Assembly: GCA_009780115.1 (NCBI GenBank)
Contig: WRAQ01000003.1
Coordinates: forward strand, 1 to 64,000
From: Lachnospiraceae bacterium
Lineage (GTDB): Bacteria; Bacillota; Clostridia; Lachnospirales; Lachnospiraceae
DNA length: 64,000 bases
Direction: 5' to 3'
Below the pieces are notes generated by a model. The model was given only the letters and a program-made list of their open reading frames with translations. It was not told the origin of the DNA and did no database searches. Position 1 is the first letter of the stretch, and each line of letters opens with the position of its first letter. Below, piece by piece: positions 17,982-26,685 of this stretch. A program made the translations under genes and the position numbers.

Positions 17982-18263
17982 TTATTTTAGTGCTTCAGCG
18001 GCACAAATAGAACTATTAATAATTTTCTCAATTGTCGAAAATCCATAATCATGAAAATATTGCCCGGGAATCCTGATGCCGATAATTTTTTCGATTTCTA
18101 ATAATAAGTACATTAATTGAATCGCAGTGAAGTTAAATGGTTCCCAAGTAAGCGGCATGTTTCGATACTGTTCGGTAAAATGCTCATCACTTACCTTAAA
18201 TTTCTCTTTTAAAATTAGCAGAACTTTTTCTTCAATTGATTCTTGAAATGTATTAACAATCAT
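17982..18263 (-). CDS. acyl-carrier-related protein of the Clo7bot maturation system (TIGR04069-like)
   Basis: This 93-residue protein has the four-helix pattern of acyl carrier proteins. The segment FTAIQLMYLLLEIEKIIGIRI (residues 47-67) aligns with helix II of ACPs, where the canonical motif is DSL. Here Ala stands in the place of the phosphopantetheine-bearing Ser, so it should not carry an acyl thioester. This agrees with my memory that the family is 'acyl carrier-related' rather than a true ACP. AGGAGG precedes the ATG. It lies between the TIGR04066-like gene and the precursor and probably works as a scaffold or peptide-presenting partner for the maturase, in analogy to other RiPP recognition elements. 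That role is an inference. Confidence 0.8.
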   Translation of the reverse strand: MIVNTFQESIEEKVLLILKEKFKVSDEHFTEQYRNMPLTWEPFNFTAIQLMYLLLEIEKIIGIRIPGQYFHDYGFSTIEKIINSSICAAEALK

Positions 18264-18283
18264 CAGCTTCCTCCTAAATTTCT

Positions 18284-19378
18284 TTAATCAAATAAAATAG
18301 CGCAGATACCATCAGCCCCATCTTTGACCACATCAAAAAAAGAAATTTCCATTTCATTACTTTGCTTTTTTATTTGATTTTTTACCAAACCTAAATTTGT
18401 ATGTACATAGGAAATTTTCTTTGAATGTGTGATGTCAGCAGAATCGACAATAATATTGCTAATATGGACTGCACCAATAGCTGCCCCTAAACGATATGAT
18501 AAATCCTTATTGATTGCTTTAATAAAATTGCCATCTGCTAAATCATTAGGAATGCAGCAAACGAAATAATCCGGATTCATTGCCTGGCAAAGCATATAGG
18601 TATGTATTCCAAAATCATGAAAAATTGTATTATTGTATCGCATAACTGAATCCGGGGCCTCAACAATAATAATGTCCGGCATTTCTGATTGCTCTAAATC
18701 CTTCATATATGAATTAATTATTATAATTTTTTCCACTTCTGTCAGCTCATTATTATTAAAGATATGAATCAAACTATGAAACCGGCGGCTTAAAATCTTG
18801 CTATGATTATGCTTGGAGATAATAGTTATTTTCTGCCCCTGCTTTTGCAAACAATCAGCAATACTCAATGACACCTCTAATGTATCTTCGGCAGCAACTA
18901 GCCCGCCTACTATAATGACTGGTGTTTCAAGTTCTTTGAAATTTCCATCTCCTATTGTCAAATTAAGTAATTGAGTGTCCGCAGTTATAGTTATAATATC
19001 ATCCGGATAGTCATTAGCAAGTGTCACTATTGAATCAGGGACATTCTTTTGATGATTATCAAAATAGAGAACTTTTTTTCCAGCCGCAAGGGCACTTACT
19101 GCGATACTTGAAATTTTTTTATCATTAAAGACATTAGGTTGAAAAACCCGCGTAATAATTAATATAGTCCATGATAAGTCGTCCGCATAAAATTCATCAG
19201 TAACTATATGACCAACACTAGGATGGTTACGGGCATAGGCGGCATCCTTTCCCCCTAACCCCAGTCCGGGAGGTGAAATAAGTCTTGCTATAACATATTT
19301 TTCTTGCATTTTTTCGAAATACTTTACTATTGGAAGTAGTTCCGCACAATAAGGATATATGGCAACCGGTATTCTCAT
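18284..19378 (-). CDS. peptide maturation system protein (TIGR04066-like)
   Basis: This 364-residue cytoplasmic protein matches the companion family TIGR04066 of Clo7bot loci by size, opening (IPVAIYPYCAELLP) and position. An N-terminal Rossmann-like half (residues 1-140) with PGLGLGGKDAAY is followed by a second half that begins ELETPVIIVGGL. The second half has strand-helix repeats and an IIIVEAPDSVM segment reminiscent of P-loop or DUF1611-like NTP-binding folds, although no intact Walker A is seen. Its ATG overlaps the maturase stop codon by four bases (ATGA), so the two are translationally coupled. The molecular function is unknown. A role in substrate handling for the maturase is likely. 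Confidence 0.8.
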   Translation of the reverse strand: MRIPVAIYPYCAELLPIVKYFEKMQEKYVIARLISPPGLGLGGKDAAYARNHPSVGHIVTDEFYADDLSWTILIITRVFQPNVFNDKKISSIAVSALAAGKKVLYFDNHQKNVPDSIVTLANDYPDDIITITADTQLLNLTIGDGNFKELETPVIIVGGLVAAEDTLEVSLSIADCLQKQGQKITIISKHNHSKILSRRFHSLIHIFNNNELTEVEKIIIINSYMKDLEQSEMPDIIIVEAPDSVMRYNNTIFHDFGIHTYMLCQAMNPDYFVCCIPNDLADGNFIKAINKDLSYRLGAAIGAVHISNIIVDSADITHSKKISYVHTNLGLVKNQIKKQSNEMEISFFDVVKDGADGICAILFD

Positions 19379-20817
19379 CGCAAATCCTCCTCATTCTTAC
19401 TAACTTGTTGCGGATAATATCTTGGTATCTCTTTGAAAAGAAGATATTGCTCCATTTTTTGATATGCCCGGTTTTTTGACTCCTCACAATTTGAAAGTTT
19501 TGCTTCGGCTGATAATTGTCCATGTTCATCTTCTGCCATTTTTGCACATAAGCTACAGTGCCTGAAACACCAACACTTTACGCATTCCTCTTTCGTAAGT
19601 AGGCCAATATTCAATACATTTTTTGCGTTTTCAAGATTAAAACCGTTATCCAAAGAGCCAATGCACATCGCCGGAGATTTTTCACTGACCCGTTCACAGG
19701 GAAAGAATAATCCATCAACATTGATAAAAAGCCGCATCTGGCCAGGAATGCATGGACCGGAAGGCACATCAATTTCACGTAAAGCTGCACCATTACAGCA
19801 TTTTGTAGATTCGTCTATTGCTTGCAAAACACCTCTGTTAGCAATCGGCGATACATTTTTTTCAGGATACCTAACATAATTAGAAAGCATTGCTAAAAAG
19901 GATTGATACTCCATTTTCCATATATAATCACTAGAAAATTGTAAATTTCTATCACCATATTCTTGTTCCACCATATTTGGTGAAATAAATAAGTTCTGGA
20001 TTTCCGAGCCGCTAAGACAGATTTCATTGATGCAGTCAAAATCATTTTCCGGGTCTATTACCATGCTGATATGTAGTCTTCCGGCATAGTTCGGGGCGAT
20101 TTCTTTTATCCGGCTTATTCCTTCTGCTACCTTATCAAAACTTCCGCTGCCATCAGCAAAAACCCGGTTTCGGTCATTAATCTCTTTGGGGCCGTCAAGA
20201 CTAATCATTAAAGTTACTTCTTGTTTTTCTAAATATAAAATCATTTCATCAGTCAGAAGTGTCCCATTTGTGGTCATATTAAACGTAAGCTCTTTACCCT
20301 CAAAGCACTCTTTACTGTATTCAACGATTTTCTTTACCAAGTCAAATTCAAGTAATGGTTCACCGCCATACAAGCCAACATTCACATTGGGGCTGTCGAC
20401 TGAATGTTCCCGCAGAAAATCTATCGCCCTCTTTGCGCTTTCCCATGACATTGTTTTCGTTGAATGACTACGCTGTCCTTGGCTATGTTCTTCCGAATAA
20501 ATACAATATTTACATCGCAAGTTACAGTCTTGTGTTACCTGAAGAGTTATTTTAGGAACTTTACGTTCAAGAAAAATTTTTAAATAATCAGTATATACAT
20601 GACGTATTTCCTTAACGACACTTTCACTTTTGAGATATCCTTTTTCCATTAACTCTGATAATTCGCCAGGTACTTCTGCTTTAGAAATATCGTTGCCTTT
20701 CTGGATATCATTTAAATATTGATAAGATTCGTAACTTATTGATATCATCTCATCTTTATTCGCATCAAAGAAATAATTATTGTTTGGAGTTTGAAATAAG
20801 GCAATCATTGGATTCAT
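19375..20817 (-). CDS. radical SAM/SPASM maturase for a Cys-rich peptide (TIGR04068 / CcpM-like)
   Basis: This 480-residue enzyme binds the radical SAM [4Fe-4S] cluster through C98, C102 and C105 (CNLRCKYC). GLYGGEPLLE near residue 178 is the SAM-binding GGE motif. The C-terminal region from about 335 holds many cysteines (CCNGA, CIPGQ, FFPCERV, CVKCWCFRHCSLC) typical of a SPASM domain with two auxiliary clusters. Residues 1-80 resemble the small winged-helix peptide-binding (RRE-like) domain found in other peptide maturases. Such enzymes install thioether or C-C cross-links on precursor peptides. The gene is first in the unit and has a near-consensus promoter. The next gene overlaps it by ATGA. 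An upstream AGGGAG supports the start. Confidence 0.88.
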   Translation of the reverse strand: MNPMIALFQTPNNNYFFDANKDEMISISYESYQYLNDIQKGNDISKAEVPGELSELMEKGYLKSESVVKEIRHVYTDYLKIFLERKVPKITLQVTQDCNLRCKYCIYSEEHSQGQRSHSTKTMSWESAKRAIDFLREHSVDSPNVNVGLYGGEPLLEFDLVKKIVEYSKECFEGKELTFNMTTNGTLLTDEMILYLEKQEVTLMISLDGPKEINDRNRVFADGSGSFDKVAEGISRIKEIAPNYAGRLHISMVIDPENDFDCINEICLSGSEIQNLFISPNMVEQEYGDRNLQFSSDYIWKMEYQSFLAMLSNYVRYPEKNVSPIANRGVLQAIDESTKCCNGAALREIDVPSGPCIPGQMRLFINVDGLFFPCERVSEKSPAMCIGSLDNGFNLENAKNVLNIGLLTKEECVKCWCFRHCSLCAKMAEDEHGQLSAEAKLSNCEESKNRAYQKMEQYLLFKEIPRYYPQQVSKNEEDLR

Positions 20818-20873
20818 ATCTTTTGTACTCCCTGTTGGTTGTCCATCAAAAATAAAATTAAAAGTTATAAAGT

Positions 20874-20902
20874 ATTTTACTATTCCTTTTTGTTTAAGTC
20901 AA
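20874..20902 (-). promoter_or_regulatory. sigma-A promoter of the Clo7bot cluster
   Basis: On the minus strand TTGACT (20897-20902) and TAAAAT (20874-20879) are separated by exactly 17 bp. The predicted start is near 20867, giving a leader of about 50 bases before the maturase ATG at 20817. It is the only strong promoter seen before the cluster. Confidence 0.75.
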
Positions 20903-20948
20903 TATGTTTTTCATATGATGTTTTTTCATATGTTTTTCATATGTTTTC
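20903..20948 (-). promoter_or_regulatory. 11-bp direct repeats upstream of the Clo7bot promoter, candidate activator site
   Basis: Just upstream of the -35 box the plus strand reads CATATGTTTTT repeated at 11-bp spacing, with two exact or near-exact units, a third ending in CC, and two degenerate units closer to the promoter. The period equals one helical turn, so all units face the same side of the DNA, as expected for an activator array. The regulator is not in the window. Confidence 0.5.
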
Positions 20949-20982
20949 CATACTTTTCTCATTATAGTGCTTCTTTAAAGTT

Positions 20983-21023
20983 AAAATGCCGAAACGCTGT
21001 AAAATTCAGCATTTCGGCATTTT
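20983..21023. terminator. bidirectional-type hairpin between the PBP gene and the Clo7bot cluster
   Basis: AAAATGCCGAAACGCTG pairs with CAGCATTTCGGCATTTT in a 17-bp stem with one mismatch. Four A and four T at its ends allow it to act on either strand. It most likely ends the ftsW-PBP transcript. The rest of the 329-bp gap (20818-21146) holds only the promoter, the direct repeats and AT-rich DNA. Confidence 0.7.
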
Positions 21024-21146
21024 GATTTATTTGTTTAACGTGCTACTTCTTATGTAAATCCTATTTTTCCGATATTTATGTCATATTTTTATTGATACTT
21101 TCGTCTCTATTTTTTTATATTCCATTCATATTTAATTCCCCATCCC

Positions 21147-22643
21147 CTAATCAAAATAAGCATCAAATATCCGTTTCGCAATCGGGACAGCATAATCACC
21201 GCCCGAACCGGCACCTTCAATGATAATAGTCACGCAGATTTGGGGATTTTCGGCAGGGGCATAACCGGTGAACCAGGCATGGCTTACCCCTTTGACATTC
21301 CCAAATTCGGCGGAGCCGGTCTTGCCGGCAGCACTATAGCTTAACCCCCTTAGCCTGGTGGCAGTACCGTCTAAAACGACACTTTCCATTAACTTTTTCA
21401 ATACCGCCGCTTCTTCTTCACTTATCATTCTTTTTTCGGTTGTGCTTGAATAACGCCGGACATTAGCTCCGTTTTCATTCACTACCGCCTCATACAAATA
21501 TGGCCGCATCAAGATACCATCATTTGCTATTGCGCCGGTAATCATATTAAGATGAAACGGTGTAATCTGTGTCCTGCCCTGGCCAATTGTGATTTGCATC
21601 ATCTCTGCGGGTGTTGTATCACTGTTCAAATCAATACGGCTGCGATTATAGGGCAGGGAAAAAGGTAAAACTTCATCAAACAATAATTCATCAAGAGTTT
21701 CCCTAAATAATTTTTCATCAAGAAACTCGCCGATATTGGCAAAAGAAGCATTACAAGATTTGGCAAATGACGTCGTGAAATCTATCCGGCCATGGGAAAT
21801 ACCCCGGAAACAATTAATCCGCAAACCATTTGCACTATAGTGGCCGGTACAATTATAACTATATGAGTTGATATTCTGATTATTTCTCCGGATATATTCC
21901 AAAGCGGTAATTATCTTAAAAGTAGAACCCGGGGGATAAAGGCCCTGCGTAACCCGGTTAAGTAAAATCGAACTCTCCGTACTGTTAACGAGGTCATCCC
22001 ACAATGCCGGAATCTCGGCCGGGACGAAATCCGGTTTGGATACCATCGCAAGTATCCGCCCCGTCTGCGGTTCGGTGACAATCACTGCCCCTTTGTAAAC
22101 GCCAAGTGCCCTTGATGCTACGTCTTGTAAATCAACCCGCAGGGTCGTCCGGACACTGTCACCGGCATTTTTTTGCCCCAAATTGCCATTTGTTGCTTTC
22201 TGGGGTAAGGTAATATTCGACTGAATCAAAAAGTAATTCATTTCTGCTTCAATCCCGGCACGGCCATGAGTGGAATAACCAACAACATGGGCAAAAAGAT
22301 TACCATAAGGATAAACCCTTGACTCCCGGCCATTAATATCGGTAATTGTTTCGGCAAGGATTTCGCCGCCGCCGGCAAGAATCCGCCCGCGGGTATTTTG
22401 CTCCATCAAAATTTGCTGGAAACTATTATAAGGGTTTTCTGCCAATTCTTGTTCATTAGTCAGGGCAATATAGCAAATATAACCGGACATAAAAAAGAAA
22501 AGGATTATAAAAATCCAAGTAATCGCCATCACTTTACTGCGGAACTTTTTCGCCTGTTTACTCTTGGCTTTTTTAAGTTCCAGCGCTTCCTGTCCGGCAA
22601 TAATATCATTTTCTTCGACATTTCTTGTCTTGCTCTTCTTCAT
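21147..22643 (-). CDS. class B penicillin-binding protein (PBP2/FtsI type)
   Basis: This is a monofunctional D,D-transpeptidase that cross-links peptidoglycan, working with the SEDS polymerase encoded just upstream. It has a cytoplasmic basic tail, one transmembrane helix (about 40-62), a pedestal region including the RGRILA strand near residue 86, and a transpeptidase domain with STFK (S240, K243), SCN (S296-N298) and KTG (K441-G443). At 498 residues it lacks PASTA domains, so it resembles the compact PbpA-type enzymes that clostridia pair with FtsW/RodA. The reading frame overlaps the upstream SEDS gene by 38 bp. A role in elongation, division or sporulation cannot be decided from sequence alone. 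Confidence 0.92.
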   Translation of the reverse strand: MKKSKTRNVEENDIIAGQEALELKKAKSKQAKKFRSKVMAITWIFIILFFFMSGYICYIALTNEQELAENPYNSFQQILMEQNTRGRILAGGGEILAETITDINGRESRVYPYGNLFAHVVGYSTHGRAGIEAEMNYFLIQSNITLPQKATNGNLGQKNAGDSVRTTLRVDLQDVASRALGVYKGAVIVTEPQTGRILAMVSKPDFVPAEIPALWDDLVNSTESSILLNRVTQGLYPPGSTFKIITALEYIRRNNQNINSYSYNCTGHYSANGLRINCFRGISHGRIDFTTSFAKSCNASFANIGEFLDEKLFRETLDELLFDEVLPFSLPYNRSRIDLNSDTTPAEMMQITIGQGRTQITPFHLNMITGAIANDGILMRPYLYEAVVNENGANVRRYSSTTEKRMISEEEAAVLKKLMESVVLDGTATRLRGLSYSAAGKTGSAEFGNVKGVSHAWFTGYAPAENPQICVTIIIEGAGSGGDYAVPIAKRIFDAYFD

Positions 22644-24027
22644 TTAATGCCTCTTTTGGGCTTAAGTTTTGCGGGTCTCCAATATCATGCTTTTTCTTAT
22701 GGGCATGAAACGCATGACTTTTCGATCCTGGTATCATATAAAGCCCGGAAATAATCGAAAACATCATAATTGTCGTTACAACAGAACTACCGCCATAACT
22801 TACTAAAGGTAAGGTGACACCAGTCATCGGGATAAATTTCACGCCCCCGCCGATGGTAAGGAATACCTGGGTTATATAGATAATACCAAGCCCAAATGCC
22901 ACCAATTGATAAAACTTATCGTTAAGCTGAACCGCTATGTTCATACACATGACAAAACAGCTTAAACATATCAAAATCATGCAAATAGCAAATATCAGAC
23001 CCAATTCCTCAGCAATCGCTGAAAAAATGAAATCCTGGTCAACAATCGGAATCGCCGTTGGATTACCCTGATAAAGGCCCAAGCCAAATAACCCGCCGCG
23101 CGAAATCGAAAAAATCGACTGGGTGATTTGATAACCCTGGTTGTCTATCACGCTCCACGGGTCCCGAAAAGCCTGAACCCGCACCTGGACATGGCTAAAT
23201 ACCTCATGCGCAACAACAGCCGCCGCACTTCCGCCAACAATACCAACTAATAGATACCACCATTTTCCGGTCGCAAGATAAACCATCAGTACATATACAA
23301 CAAACAGCATCAATGCGCTTCCCAAGTCCCGGGAAACAACCAAAATCACGATATGAAAAGCCGCCGCAACCATTGTTGAAAATACTTGAAAAAAATTGGT
23401 TGACTTGTATAACGCCCCGGCGACAAACAGAACAAATAATATTTTCACAATCTCCGATGGTTGGAAAGCAAGGCCGGCGAACGTAAAAATACGGCGGCTT
23501 CCAAGATTTGACTGCCCCAAAATAAGTACCACCGCCAGCGTTGCCATTCCAACAGAAGCATATAACCAAGTGAGCTTTCGCAGGAAACCGGCTTTCCGGA
23601 CTATATATGGGACCGCAAGAGCAATTATCAATGAAACAGCGGCGATAGCAAACTGTCGTTGAGCCCTGATATACGAAATACGGGTCAAAATAACAAAACC
23701 GATACTTAATAACATACAGATATTATTAAGTAACAAGCGGTTAAGACGGGGATAAACCGTCCGGAAAATAATAATCGTCGCGTATAGAAGAATCAATTGG
23801 AATATGTAAAAAAATAGATACTCTATTTCATTCTTTTCAAAGTAAATGCTGATAAAGCAGGCAAGATGAATCAAAAACATCAAAATATTTTGGCGGATAT
23901 AAATATTAGCCCGCTTATCTTCATTCTCATAACGAAACACCGCAAAACCTTCATATGTATAAAGCGCCATAAGTAAAGTAATTGCATATTTTGATAATTC
24001 AGTATAATATACCTGAAATGCCGCCAT
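22606..24027 (-). CDS. SEDS-family peptidoglycan glycosyltransferase (FtsW/RodA/SpoVE)
   Basis: This polytopic membrane protein polymerises lipid II into glycan strands together with its cognate class B PBP. The 473-residue sequence has about ten membrane helices. Recognisable conserved pieces are GSRRIFTFAGLAFQPSEIVKI near residue 175, the KWWY region, GYQITQS-FSISRGGLFGLGLYQG near 295-325, QDFIFSAIAEELG near 335 and PLVSYGGSS near 430. The putative catalytic Asp lies in the QDFIFSA loop region. It overlaps the PBP gene that follows. An FHA-domain gene often precedes this pair in Lachnospiraceae, but here a family B repeat and the U32 gene lie upstream. Confidence 0.92.
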   Translation of the reverse strand: MAAFQVYYTELSKYAITLLMALYTYEGFAVFRYENEDKRANIYIRQNILMFLIHLACFISIYFEKNEIEYLFFYIFQLILLYATIIIFRTVYPRLNRLLLNNICMLLSIGFVILTRISYIRAQRQFAIAAVSLIIALAVPYIVRKAGFLRKLTWLYASVGMATLAVVLILGQSNLGSRRIFTFAGLAFQPSEIVKILFVLFVAGALYKSTNFFQVFSTMVAAAFHIVILVVSRDLGSALMLFVVYVLMVYLATGKWWYLLVGIVGGSAAAVVAHEVFSHVQVRVQAFRDPWSVIDNQGYQITQSIFSISRGGLFGLGLYQGNPTAIPIVDQDFIFSAIAEELGLIFAICMILICLSCFVMCMNIAVQLNDKFYQLVAFGLGIIYITQVFLTIGGGVKFIPMTGVTLPLVSYGGSSVVTTIMMFSIISGLYMIPGSKSHAFHAHKKKHDIGDPQNLSPKEALNEEEQDKKCRRK

Positions 24028-24053
24028 GTATGTTCTCCGTATGTTAACATTTA

Positions 24054-24181
24054 GAAGAATGGCGTTTTACGACATTCTTCCTATATGAAGATGTGCCCAA
24101 GGCAAACAAGTTTGCCCGAAGCAGGTCTGGATTTTCTTTGTTTGCATTCCCATGGATGCAAATTTAGAAAATCCCTTCATA
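24054..24181 (-). repeat. family B palindromic repeat, copy 4, overlapping the U32-gene stop codon
   Basis: The outer hairpin (GAAGAATGGC.../GACATTCTTC) is followed by the main stem, whose arms are ATATGAAG...GGATTTTCT and AGAAAATCCCTTCATAT. The arms are divided by an extra CAAACAAGTTTG palindrome (24106-24117) and a GCATTCCCATGGATGC palindrome. The proximal arm includes the TGA stop of the gene ending at 24177. Confidence 0.75.
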
Positions 24182-26582
24182 TTACCCCCCGCTTAATGTG
24201 GCCGGTGGTATAATCTTTGTATGGTAATTCATTATTATATCCGCGATTAAATAACCGCTTTATTATATCACCAAAGTAAGTAAGTACTTGCCCGGCTTCG
24301 GCACCTGTTTCGGTCGTAAAGTCAAGGCGGTAAGTAGTTACGGCCGGCAATTTACCATTTATTAATACGTCATGTAATGATAAAGGGACAGAATTGTACA
24401 CTATATTATAACATTGCCGGCAATCATGGTAAACAGGAAACTTCTTATTAAAGCGGTCGGTAATAAACGGAAACGAATTTTCATTTGGAAATGAATTTCC
24501 GTTCGGAAATGAACTTTCGTTTGTGAGCGAAGCTTCGTTTGGAAATGAAGCACCATTCGAAAATGAAGCTTCGCCCGAAGAATTACCGGCATCAAAAGCA
24601 TTCCCTCCCGTGCAGGTACCGGTGGTTTTTCGCAAACAATTAGCCGAATGTATCATCGGAATCCGGCCGTAAACACAAAGCGCGGCTTTTGTTTCTTTGG
24701 AGTCAGTTATTTCCTTAAATTCAGTTTTTTCCTTAGAATCAGTTCTTTCATCAAGAATTTCATTCAATTCATGATAATTTAGCTCCAGTGGTAAATAAAA
24801 TTCGTTTTTCCCTTTGCCGCGCCAAAACTTCACTGCTTCCCGGTTCCAAATATAAATTGAAGAATCAAGCACCACCGGCTTCCGGTAACTGATGCTTTCC
24901 AGCCATTCAAAACTTTCAATATTGCTAATCAGGACACCATTACATAATGGGTTAAGTAAAATATTTTCATATTCAGACCAAATAGATGAATCCAAAATAC
25001 GGATAATCGGGGGAAGACAAGCATACCACTCGACATATTCTGCTGGTTTTTGCCCCTTTTTTTCAATCATCGTTTGTAATAAATCGATACTCGCATAAAT
25101 ACGGGAAATAATATTCTTTTCGGTTATACTCTCCCATTGTTCACTAGTAGTAACTTTTGCGTGAAGAAGTTTAACGTCATTATTGATATTCACAACAAGA
25201 GGTTTTTTATGTTCATCTTGATATAAAAACTGCGGGTTAACCGGCGCTTTCCGGCGATAAAGTTTCAGCATTTTATTTTCTAAAAATTCCAGCCCCTTGC
25301 GCCTCAATGTACATAACCCTTTAACCGAAATAAAGGTGTTTTCCATCATATCAACCTCTAAATCATTAATAATAAAATTAGTAGTTCCGGTTTTTTTTAT
25401 CTTTTCATTGACCGTTTCAGTCAATACTGGTTGATTAGTTGCCTGCTGACAAGTCTCGCTCCATGTATTTATTGAGGTTCCTTCACACTCAAGGTCAATA
25501 ATTGCTGATTCATTATGATACAGGCGTACCTTTGCATTGACTGATTTAGTCAATTTCGATTTAAGATATTTAGCGCGGATATTTTTAAGCAAAGCCGCAT
25601 CACTTTCGTCATATGAAGGTTTCTCGGGAGTTATCATCGAGGCATTGTTTTTTTGAAAATAATAACCATGGCTTACTTCACTACGGATATATAGGGATTC
25701 AAGTAATTTTTTATCCTCATCCGTAACCCGATAAGATTTTGGCCCCTTTTCATAATACAAATCAATATATTTACGATAAATAGACGTAACACCGGCAGTA
25801 TATTCCGGCCTTTTCATCCGCCCTTCAATTTTGAACGTACTAATTCCTGCTTCAATTAAGTCAGGCAAAATATCAATCGTACACATATCTTTTAAGCTAA
25901 ATGGGTAAAAAGTCTTAGCCGCCGTTTTCTTTGCATAAGGAAAATTACTGTGGTTCTCCGGGTGCCGGACTCCATCCCGGGCATAAGGAAGGCGGCAAGG
26001 CTGGGCACAGCGCCCCCGGTTCCCGCTGCGGCCGCCAAATACGCTGCTGAATAAGCAACGGCCGGAATAAGAATAACACATTGCCCCATGAATAAAAGTC
26101 TCCAACTCAATATCAACATCTTTACGGATTTGCTTTAATTCTGCAAGGCTAAGTTCGCGGGCCGGAATTATCCGTGTGATACCATTTTTCCGCAAAAATT
26201 CCGCACCATAGGTATGGGTAACATTCATTTGCGTACTTGCATGGATTGGCATAGCAGGAAAATTTTCTTTAAGCCATTTAATAATGCCGAAATCCTGTAC
26301 AATAACAGCATCAAGCCCCGCTTCGTAAAGCGGTTTCAAATAATAATATAAGTCATATAATTCCTTTTCTTTTATCAGGGTATTTAAAGTAAGATAAACC
26401 CGCCGTTTAAACAGATGAGCCAAATCAAGGCCTTTAAGTAAAGATTCTTTATCAAAATTGATGGCATATGCACGGGCGGAAAAACGGGCACCGCCAAGAT
26501 AAATAGCATCCGCACCGGCTCTTATCGCCCCAACGAGGCCTTCATAACTACCGGCCGGTGAAAGTAATTCTACTTTTTCCAT
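24177..26582 (-). CDS. U32-family protein (TrhP/RlhA-like hydroxylation protein) with DUF3656-type region
   Basis: This 801-residue protein belongs to the U32 family, named as collagenase-like peptidases but now linked to prephenate-dependent hydroxylation of tRNA or rRNA bases. The N-terminal LLSPAGSYEGLVGAIRAGAD and IHGAMCYSYSGRCLFSS (near residue 170) are the family signatures. The clustered Cys residues (about 168, 175 and 192-196) fit the known Fe-S cluster ligands. A long C-terminal half resembles DUF3656. Two low-complexity insertions interrupt it, a TDSKE/EFKE repeat near 610 and a hexapeptide repeat at 669-705. It follows zapA closely, as in many Firmicutes. Which base it modifies is not clear from sequence. 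Confidence 0.87.
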   Translation of the reverse strand: MEKVELLSPAGSYEGLVGAIRAGADAIYLGGARFSARAYAINFDKESLLKGLDLAHLFKRRVYLTLNTLIKEKELYDLYYYLKPLYEAGLDAVIVQDFGIIKWLKENFPAMPIHASTQMNVTHTYGAEFLRKNGITRIIPARELSLAELKQIRKDVDIELETFIHGAMCYSYSGRCLFSSVFGGRSGNRGRCAQPCRLPYARDGVRHPENHSNFPYAKKTAAKTFYPFSLKDMCTIDILPDLIEAGISTFKIEGRMKRPEYTAGVTSIYRKYIDLYYEKGPKSYRVTDEDKKLLESLYIRSEVSHGYYFQKNNASMITPEKPSYDESDAALLKNIRAKYLKSKLTKSVNAKVRLYHNESAIIDLECEGTSINTWSETCQQATNQPVLTETVNEKIKKTGTTNFIINDLEVDMMENTFISVKGLCTLRRKGLEFLENKMLKLYRRKAPVNPQFLYQDEHKKPLVVNINNDVKLLHAKVTTSEQWESITEKNIISRIYASIDLLQTMIEKKGQKPAEYVEWYACLPPIIRILDSSIWSEYENILLNPLCNGVLISNIESFEWLESISYRKPVVLDSSIYIWNREAVKFWRGKGKNEFYLPLELNYHELNEILDERTDSKEKTEFKEITDSKETKAALCVYGRIPMIHSANCLRKTTGTCTGGNAFDAGNSSGEASFSNGASFPNEASLTNESSFPNGNSFPNENSFPFITDRFNKKFPVYHDCRQCYNIVYNSVPLSLHDVLINGKLPAVTTYRLDFTTETGAEAGQVLTYFGDIIKRLFNRGYNNELPYKDYTTGHIKRGVI
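24469..24576 (-). repeat. six 18-bp tandem units inside the U32 gene
   Basis: Units at 24469, 24487, 24505, 24523, 24541 and 24559 vary around GGAAATGAANNTTCGTTT. They encode the hexapeptide N-(E/G)-(A/N/S)-S-(F/L)-(P/S/T) six times. The period is a multiple of three, so copy number can change without breaking the frame. Confidence 0.85.
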
Positions 26583-26640
26583 TTATATATCATGATTTAT
26601 GACGAAATCATGCCTCCCCTTAACAACGTCCGTTTGGGAT

Positions 26641-26685
26641 GCGCACTAAAACTGCGCAGAAATAATGTTTTAATGACATTATTTC
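26641..26685 (-). terminator. paired hairpins at the zapA stop codon
   Basis: GAAATAATG/CATTATTTC (26659-26685, which includes the zapA stop) and GCGCA.../...TGCGC (26641-26657) lie back to back. No U-run follows, and the U32 gene starts 60 bases later, so these may stabilise or process an mRNA rather than end it. Confidence 0.4.

Noticed and set aside
20903..21023. CRISPR-like array upstream of the RiPP cluster
   Set aside because: The repeats are 11 bp, contiguous and without spacers, and the larger palindrome is a single terminator hairpin.
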